Source: Omphalotus guepiniiformis (taxonomy: Eukaryota; Basidiomycota; Agaricomycetes; Agaricales; Omphalotaceae). Taken from it: a DNA stretch of 64,000 nucleotides. Positions 57,493-64,000 of this stretch are shown here, piece after piece. The stretch covers positions 1,302,001 through 1,366,000 of the forward strand of contig JAQOOI010000080.1 of NCBI GenBank assembly GCA_028554645.1, in the 5' to 3' direction. The notes beneath the pieces are model-generated. The model was not told where the DNA came from. It made no database searches and saw nothing but the letters and a program-made list of their open reading frames with translations. Made by a program: the position numbers and the translations under genes. The stretch's first letter is position 1; every line of letters starts with the position of its first letter.

Positions 57493-59734
57493 TCACGCGG
57501 AACTGTGATATGATACTTGTGGAGCTATCCTGGCTTTTAGGAAGCCCTTGAAGCCAACTACGAAGACCGTCCAGCATAGGGCGCAGCAGGTAATGGCGAC
57601 GGCAACATTGAGGAACATCATGACATCTGTCACCAATTGAATAACCAGTCAGTTGGGAGAAAACCTTATTGATAGTCAGATTACTCACCGTCTCGCCCTC
57701 TTCGCATAGCGGCGATTGTGAGCTCCTCCGTAGAGAACATGAACGCCAGTCCGCCACATGCGAGAAAGAAACTTCCGAGAGCTTCTGTTGGTGGACGGGA
57801 TGGCAAGAACGATCGCGGAGGTCCAAGCCACAGGAAGAAGTACGTGAAACACCTCAGCACAGACCAAGCAAGCAGAAGGTTTCCCCATAGTTGGTGAATC
57901 TGAACCTATTAAACCGTTCAGCACGGATTGTATTGGGGAACCGGTAATAACACACCTGGAACAGGTAGGTTTGTGCGTGTGCTGCCATCGCAGCACCGGT
58001 AACGCCGATAACAAGTGCCGGGAAGGGGTTAAAACTCGCGACGTAGCTAGGGGGTTCTGCGATAGACTCTTGTGATCTCCTTGAGGGCTTCAAAGCAGAA
58101 ATGGTGGAGGACGCAAGCCAGTTGCGGACTACTTTAGACTCGATCGCCATTCCGAGCAGACCGGCAAACCAGAACATGACCTACAGTACTGGTAAGCGCG
58201 GGCAAAGGCGATAAATCAAGATACGAAACTTACTGCAATACCGATATGCTGGATTTGTTTAGTCGTAAATGGGTCACCTGCTTTGGCACCAAATCGCTCC
58301 ATCCAAGTGTTCGTAATTCCGTAAAGGAAGATGACAAAGGATTCGACGAACTCGGCGCTAGGATAGCCAGCAGAAGGGGCACGGTTCCAAGCCCAGCCAA
58401 GTTCAGCGAAAGCACCGAGATAACGCGCAAACGAAACTAAACCGTAAGACCAAAAGATGCCGCCCTTGATCAGATGAGCCAAACACCCGTTGACATAATT
58501 TTCCCTGCATCCGCCTGCAGGGTTTTCAAAACCGTCAATTTCTGTAAGGAATGACGCGTAAAAACACGCACCAGTGTAGATGATGATACCAGTTATGACT
58601 TGCATGAAACCTCCAAAGACCAAGACTCTCTCCAAAGTAGCAAAGACTCCGATTGCAATGCGCTTGAGGAGAGGAGCACTGGGGGAGGAAGTACGGCTGA
58701 CATCCCCATCTTGAAGAGTATCGTCTGAATGTGAACGCATACCGAAAAGAGTAGCCTCCGAGGCGGCTGAATGAGAAAAGTCGCGACGATGACGGCGAAC
58801 ATCATTAGCCCATCGGGCGGTTTCGTCATGTTCGATCTCGTTCTCGTAGTGTACATGTTTGTGAGGCGGAGAGATAGGAGACGCCAGCTTGACCTCATCG
58901 AGTTCTTCTGGTTCCTCTGAGACAAGGCCGGCGTACTCCGGCTCAAGGCCAATAGAAACATCGTTATCTTTGCCTAGAACAACGTGTTTCCAGAAAGAAA
59001 CGAAACGAAATTTGTCGCCAGAACGGAAAAAGAGGAAGACGCGACGGAAGATATTGAGCAAGTCGATCGTGGTAAGTGCCAAAGCGATGAGAATGAAGAA
59101 GTAGCCTTGTTTGGCATGGACTGCGCCTGGAAAAAGATATGGAAAAAAACATGAGGAAAAGACGGAAACTGACGTCAGCAATGTTAATGAGAGCGAACCT
59201 TGGTACCTTAATCGAATAAGTTAATTTAACTGCCGAATCGGGACAGGCGAACGTGACTCACATGTTGGGAGTCAGCTTGCGATATACCGCGCTCGACCCA
59301 CAGCCCAAAGCAACAAGCCCATAGAACGCAATCATCACCATCTTGTGCCAGGCATGATTCACTGAACGCATTGCGATTCCTAGAGAGACAGTGACGCGTT
59401 TTTAGAAAACATAAAACAATGCAGAATACAGATCGATTTTCTTACCTACAGGCAATGCACCGAAGAACGCGAGGGACATCAATGTCGCATGCACGATCAT
59501 CATGCCAGGATGTCGTTGAGCAGCATGCTCGGGGTCTTCCCAATCTATGGTGTAATAGGACTCGGGGGTGGGTGCATGGTACATGGTGACCTCGGTCTCG
59601 TTCAGCTCGAGCAAAGGAGCAGCATGATGACTGTGATGGTGCTCATCCCGTAGTGAGATGTCCAAAGCACTCGTAGTTGCGGAGACGAGGAGAAAGACAG
59701 CGGGGAGAGCGAGGGAACACCAGGAGTAGCGCAT
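57493..59734 (-). CDS. YTP1-like multispanning membrane protein (DUF2427/Ytp1)
   Basis: Minus strand, six or more exons. A signal peptide, SWCSLALPAVFLLVSATTSA, and a His-rich lumenal segment (RDEHHHSHHAAP) are followed by RHPGMMIVHATLMSLAFFGA, MRSVNHAWHKMVMIAFYGLV and several further membrane helices, which match the DUF2427 domain. A long acidic, Ser-rich cytosolic loop (59000-58680) leads to the Ytp1 C-terminal domain: LERVLVFGGFMQVITGIIIY, HLIKGGIFWSYGLVSFARYL, GITNTWMERFGAKAGDPFT, KQIQHIGIAVMFWFAGLLG. Yeast Ytp1 has no firm role. The conserved His pairs could bind metal or haem (cytochrome b561-like layout), but that is inference. It is convergent with COQ2. Confidence 0.82.
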
Positions 59735-60313
59735 TGAGGGCTTGGGGGGCGTAAGCGAGAGCGGTCAAGGCATGACCCGCGGTTTTATCCAGCAGTGAAG
59801 ACTTGATTTGTGATGAACACAAACCGCTCAATTCGGCAACCAAATACATAACTGACTCAGATAAATCGACGTAATCTCGGCAATCTCGCATCCCCTCCGA
59901 GTCCAGACTTTCTTGCATTTCCAGTCGAGAGGAAGTCAAATCTGTTCATTTACTATTCTCTTTGCTAGAATCCGTCTCTTCAGCAGTGCTAGGGTGGAGG
60001 AACATGGATGGAGTATTGACTGAGAGAACATCGTAGAAACACATTCGAAATACAAACACAAAACTCTTACAAAGCATGGATGACGCATACTTCCGGCCGC
60101 CCGGACTCGGGCTAACATAACTCAGTTGTATGGAACTTTTTCAGGTTCTGACCCTTGGCATTATGGCATTTTCCTGTTTCGAAGATGAGTCGGAAGATCT
60201 CGAGCAAACGGTTCCGCTAAAAAGTTGCAGCCATATGAGTTTCAGAGTTTTTACTGATGGCCGGACCGGCGGCAATTTAAGCCGATCGATCGAGGCTTTA
60301 TATCCTTTCTCCC

Positions 60314-62698
60314 ATGACTGTCTTTGCAAACGTTCTCTGGGGCGATCGGCCGTCCTCTAGAGAAGAGGCGAAGCTGCTCTTCAAAATAGACTGGTTTATA
60401 CTTTCTTATTGCTGTCTTGTTTATTTCACCAATTGTGCGTCTTCTTTTTCTTCAACTCCATCATCAATTTCCAATTAATTTTCTCTTCCAGACCTTGACC
60501 GCTCGAATGTGAACAATGCATATGTGTCCGGAATGAAAGAAGAGCTCTCCATGGGTGGGACAGATTTCAACAAAATCAATACCATTTTCACATGTGGTTA
60601 CATCGTAGGTGAGTTGCTATCTTGCATAGTACCATTCGATCAATACTTATTTGTGTGTTCCTCGTAGGAATGATTCCTAGTGAGATTGCTCGTCGTTCAC
60701 CAGCTAGACAGACTCAATTCTGAACGTCGTTTTACCCAGACAACCTCATGTTACAGATTGTACCTCCCCGTATTTGGTTGCCTTCAATGCAAGTCATCTG
60801 GGGCGTGTTGACTTTCTGGTACGACTTTCATCTCCTGTCTCAATTGATTCAAGCGAGCTATTTCTACTCTTCCCTCGCCTCGCAGCACAAGCGCAGTACA
60901 CAGCGTACAACAGGTAAGTTTCGTTCTTCCCCCCCAACTCGATTTTTATCAAACATGTCATATGTGTCAACATCTGAATTCGACAATCTCACTCCAACAT
61001 TGAACAGATATATGCCATCAGGTTCTTCCAAGGCATAGCTGAGGCTTCTACTTTTGTTGGCACACATTATATTCTCGGATCGTACGCAGCCATTTCTATC
61101 ATTTCGCGTTCAATCTGACAGACAGCTACCCGGCGTAAACAAGATGGTACAAACCTGGGGAACTGGGTAAACGGTCTGGAATTTTCACAAGTTCTGGTTT
61201 GGCAGGGACCCTGTCGGTCAATCCGTTCATCACGCTTCCTCGTAAACGCCTTTATATTTACGTCTTTTTCCTGCAGGTTTTCGGGTGTCCTTCAAGGCGG
61301 TGTTTATAGGTTCTAATTCATCCCAAAGTCATGCGCCGATGCTGATTGGTAATTCAGCAATCTGAACGGTGTATCGGGTAGGAGTGGATGGCGTTGGCTG
61401 TTGAGTGACCCTTCTCTCGTGTTCTTCTTATGTCCGATTGTAATTGATCCTTGATTCGGACCTTTCAGCTTCATCATAGATGGCGTGATAACACTTCCTA
61501 TCGCGTTATACGGTTTCTGGCTTTTCCCAGACGTACCTTTAACGACGAAAGCGTTCTATCTCAAAAAAGAGGCAAGAAAGTATTCTCCTTGTGTCATAAC
61601 TTGTTCTGACCTTTACTGCTATAGGAACGCGTACTTGCAGTCGAACGATTGGAAGGAAATGTCCGGGTTACTCGTTCTCCCCTAAACTGGAGCCTGGTCA
61701 AACGAGTCTTGGGCCGGTGGAGATGGTACGGTTGCAGTCTACTAGTGAGTTTCACTCTCGTAGTTGACTCCCTCTAATCACGGATATTCCAGTTTGCGAT
61801 CTCCGGCGAGACGGAAAGTTTCGGATCGAATAATCTCATGGGTCAATGGCTCAAGGCTATCGGAGGCTACACTGTCGAGCAAATAGATTACTATCCCGCT
61901 GGCGTTACGGCTTTTGGGATCTGCTCTACCTTGGTATGTGCTACCTGGACAGATTACACACGCAAAAGGTGGCCGGTGCTGGTTTATATGTCCGCTGCGT
62001 GTATCGTGGCGAGTATATGCCTCCTCGTCTGGAGTAGCCCAATAGGGCTAAAGTTCTTTGCATATTGTAAGTAATATTTACTGCGTTATATTCTCATATT
62101 AACCAAATATGCTTTCAGACCTAGCCGGAGCTTCATATGCGGGACAAGCTACGACATTTGCGTACGTCAAATGGCATGACTCGTTATCGCTTTGATGTTT
62201 ATCAATGAATGTAGGTGGGCAAACCAAATATGTGCTGATGATGATCAAGAACGAGCGATTGTATTGGTGAGTTTCGAGTATGGTTGATAATCAATGCACC
62301 GTTATGAATCCCATTCATTTCAATAGGCGTCTATGAAGTACGTTCTCATAGGTTTGGCGGTTTGACTGATGTCTTATATGGTTCCAGCATGTGGAATAAC
62401 GTTGTCAATGCATGGTGGTCCATCGTATTTTACCCTGCGACAGATGCCCCGCGGTTTACGAAAGGGTTCGTGGTTTTCGTCAAGGTTTCCGCCTGTTGGA
62501 CATGTATTCACTCGCATCTTGATTTACAGTATGATTGCTATGATAGCTATTTGCGTGGCGACATTGGGCATCACTGGGGTCGTGTGGTATCTTGAAAAGA
62601 GGGAACATCAGATTGGGCAAAAGTTGAGGGAAGACAATGATGAAAAGACGGAAAAGAGGCCAGACCGCATCTCGGTTGATGGTAAAGACAATGCTTAG
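60314..62698 (+). CDS. MFS transporter, FEN2/pantothenate-like
   Basis: About 14 exons, all phases consistent. It starts MTVFANVLWGDRPSSREEAK, then LLFKIDWFILSYCCLVYFTN and YLDRSNVNNAYVSGMKEEL, the signature of the Fen2/Liz1 pantothenate branch of the anion:cation symporters. [91 protein letters not shown] and APRFTKGMIAMIAICVATLG follow. The C-terminal tail is charged and hydrophilic. Substrate could be pantothenate or another organic acid. One intron uses a GC donor (GCAAGA at 61572); the others are GT-AG. It is divergent from the YTP1-like gene with 579 bp between starts. Confidence 0.85.
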
Positions 62699-63228
62699 AT
62701 ATCCTCAACTGGAATGCACCCACTTCTTGTGAAGGTCACGAACACTATGTATGATAGGTAATATGTAGTAGTTATAATACAGGCATGGTTTTGACACTTT
62801 GATATTTTCGGTGTTGTGTTTGCCAGCAAACACCGACGGAGTAGCGAGCAAATGAAGAGAGAAAGAGAGTCCGTCCACCGTTTTCAACTAGACTCGATCA
62901 ACGAACGGCTGTAATGATTTTAGTAATAAACATTCCGCTTCAAGATGAGAGCAAGAGAAACTAATAATCTACATGAAACTTCCACAGCATAACGATACAA
63001 TTGCCAGTGCAGAAAAACGAAACAGATGCGAGCAAAGCGCGAGAAGAAAAAACGGAAGAAAGCTTGCTCGCTCGGGTATATGTGGATGCTTCATCCTTGG
63101 CGAATAAACGCGTAGAACATCTAGTTGCTAGCGATCTAAATCCATAAATGAATCTTAAACACATACATATTACTGAAATAGACGAACACGATACCTGTAG
63201 TTTAGGACCAGCATCTGGCAAGCGGAAC

Positions 63229-64000
63229 TTAAGCGGGAGCAACAGCTGGCGGCGTAGGAGCACGAGCAGCGGCTGGGGGCGGGGAGGGGTTCGAATATGG
63301 CATCGACGATGGCATAGCCGGGGCTGCACCAAACGTGTTGAGATATGGAGCTCCATTGACGGCATACGTTTGGTTGACATCGTAGGTGGAGGCGGGAATG
63401 CGTGGCTCGTAATAAAGCTGACCAGCATCGAAAGTGGGATTGGCTGTTCGTTGGGCATAATAAGGGTACTCGACACGATCGTAGCCCATCAGATCCTGTT
63501 GACCTGGACCGCGAACCCTAGCCTGGTCGGGATAACCGCCATCAACAGGAGCAATACCACCATAGGCTGCAAAAGGAGGACCACTGCCCGAACTTCCAGC
63601 AGAGCTAACGCTGCTCCTGCCTTTCTCGGTCAACCTTCTTTCCATATCGTCTCCATATGAACTGTGTCCGGTGGGCTCGAAGGACATCGCCTCGTTTAAC
63701 AGCTTTCTCCTGCGTGAACGTCGAAGAGTGAATGTGCCAATAGTGAATATGATAACGAGTCCGACAATCCCGACAAGGGAAAACACGAAGCCTTCAAGTG
63801 GCTTGTTCTGGAGGAACGACTTGTGCGGATTGGCAGAGTCAGAAGTAGCAGCAGGAGCCTCCGACGACGCAGTTACAAAAGCTGTGACGGGTCCATTTGA
63901 AGTGACGGCGACAGAGGCAGAGGAGAAGGTCGATGTGATTGAAGTTGAAGAAACCGAAGACTGCGACGTGGACGATGGCACGACGGACGATGAGGATGTG
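63229..64000 (-). CDS. Single-pass membrane protein, Mid2/SKG6-like (partial at right edge)
   Basis: The frame is open to the window end, so the N-terminus lies beyond 64000. Visible in order (minus strand): a Ser/Thr-rich, probably O-mannosylated outer region, one membrane helix (VFSLVGIVGLVIIFTIGTF), a basic stop-transfer RRSRRRK, and a 170-residue cytosolic tail rich in Gly, Pro and Tyr (YPYYAQRTANPTFDAG). The stop after PPAVAPA is at 63229; a downstream exon is possible but not demonstrated. The layout is like fungal wall-stress sensors or polarity proteins. Function is not known. Confidence 0.65.
   Translation of the reverse strand, partial: TSSSSVVPSSTSQSSVSSTSITSTFSSASVAVTSNGPVTAFVTASSEAPAATSDSANPHKSFLQNKPLEGFVFSLVGIVGLVIIFTIGTFTLRRSRRRKLLNEAMSFEPTGHSSYGDDMERRLTEKGRSSVSSAGSSGSGPPFAAYGGIAPVDGGYPDQARVRGPGQQDLMGYDRVEYPYYAQRTANPTFDAGQLYYEPRIPASTYDVNQTYAVNGAPYLNTFGAAPAMPSSMPYSNPSPPPAAARAPTPPAVAPA

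Noticed and set aside
63148..63660. Plus-strand 170-codon ORF at the right edge
   Set aside because: Antisense to the Gly/Pro/Tyr-rich tail of the membrane protein, whose frame has the membrane helix and sensible composition.

Overview
The window is nuclear DNA of a filamentous basidiomycete, most likely an agaricomycete. The evidence is short introns (mostly 48-60 nt, many per gene, with GTRNGT donors and CTGAC/CTAAC-like branch points), very close gene spacing, and protein families of that group. I see no rRNA, tRNA, CRISPR array or intact transposon. Exon models below were made by eye, joining ORF blocks across splice sites that keep family motifs in frame.

Layout. 1-1742: 3' end of an AGC (Nrc2/Fpk1-like) kinase with an unusually long last intron. 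1988-3972: HSF-type transcription factor. 4.0-9.8 kb: gene-poor stretch with many orphan splice donors. 9.8-13.9 kb: compact block with a TVP38-like membrane protein, a 93-aa membrane protein, a PEX11-like protein and a Tctex-type dynein light chain. 13.9-16.9 kb: second gene-poor stretch. 16.9-31.6 kb: Rck2-like kinase, F-box protein, PRP31, ISU1, TAF9, SEC12, a NIPA-type transporter and a GH105 hydrolase. 32.0-44.8 kb: DAL5-like transporter, NUP82/88-like nucleoporin, then three proteasome genes (20S alpha subunit PSMA3/PRE10, 19S lid subunit RPN12, 20S beta1 PRE3) within 3.4 kb, an uncharacterised basic protein and a Gfo/Idh/MocA oxidoreductase. 45.1-47.5 kb: tandem alpha/beta hydrolases, the first frameshifted. 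47.6-57.0 kb: CDT1, two tandem CCCH zinc-finger paralogues, RhoGDI and COQ2. 57.5-64.0 kb: YTP1-like membrane protein, FEN2-like transporter, and the C-terminal part of a single-pass membrane protein cut by the window edge.

Most genes are unrelated housekeeping genes. The local groupings that may matter are: the proteasome trio, whose promoters share GACGCGTC-type sites; the divergent GH105 hydrolase/transporter pair; the CCCH tandem, in which one copy has lost putative acidic active-site residues and normal splice sites; and the hydrolase tandem, in which the open copy lacks the expected catalytic His while the copy that has it is frameshifted.

A second theme is local sequence integrity. 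ISU1, SEC12, the oxidoreductase, the second CCCH gene and the first hydrolase each contain single-base frameshifts or introns without canonical ends. Most of these would be repaired by one extra base. They are either assembly deletions or real lesions and non-canonical introns. In addition, five introns appear to use GC donors.
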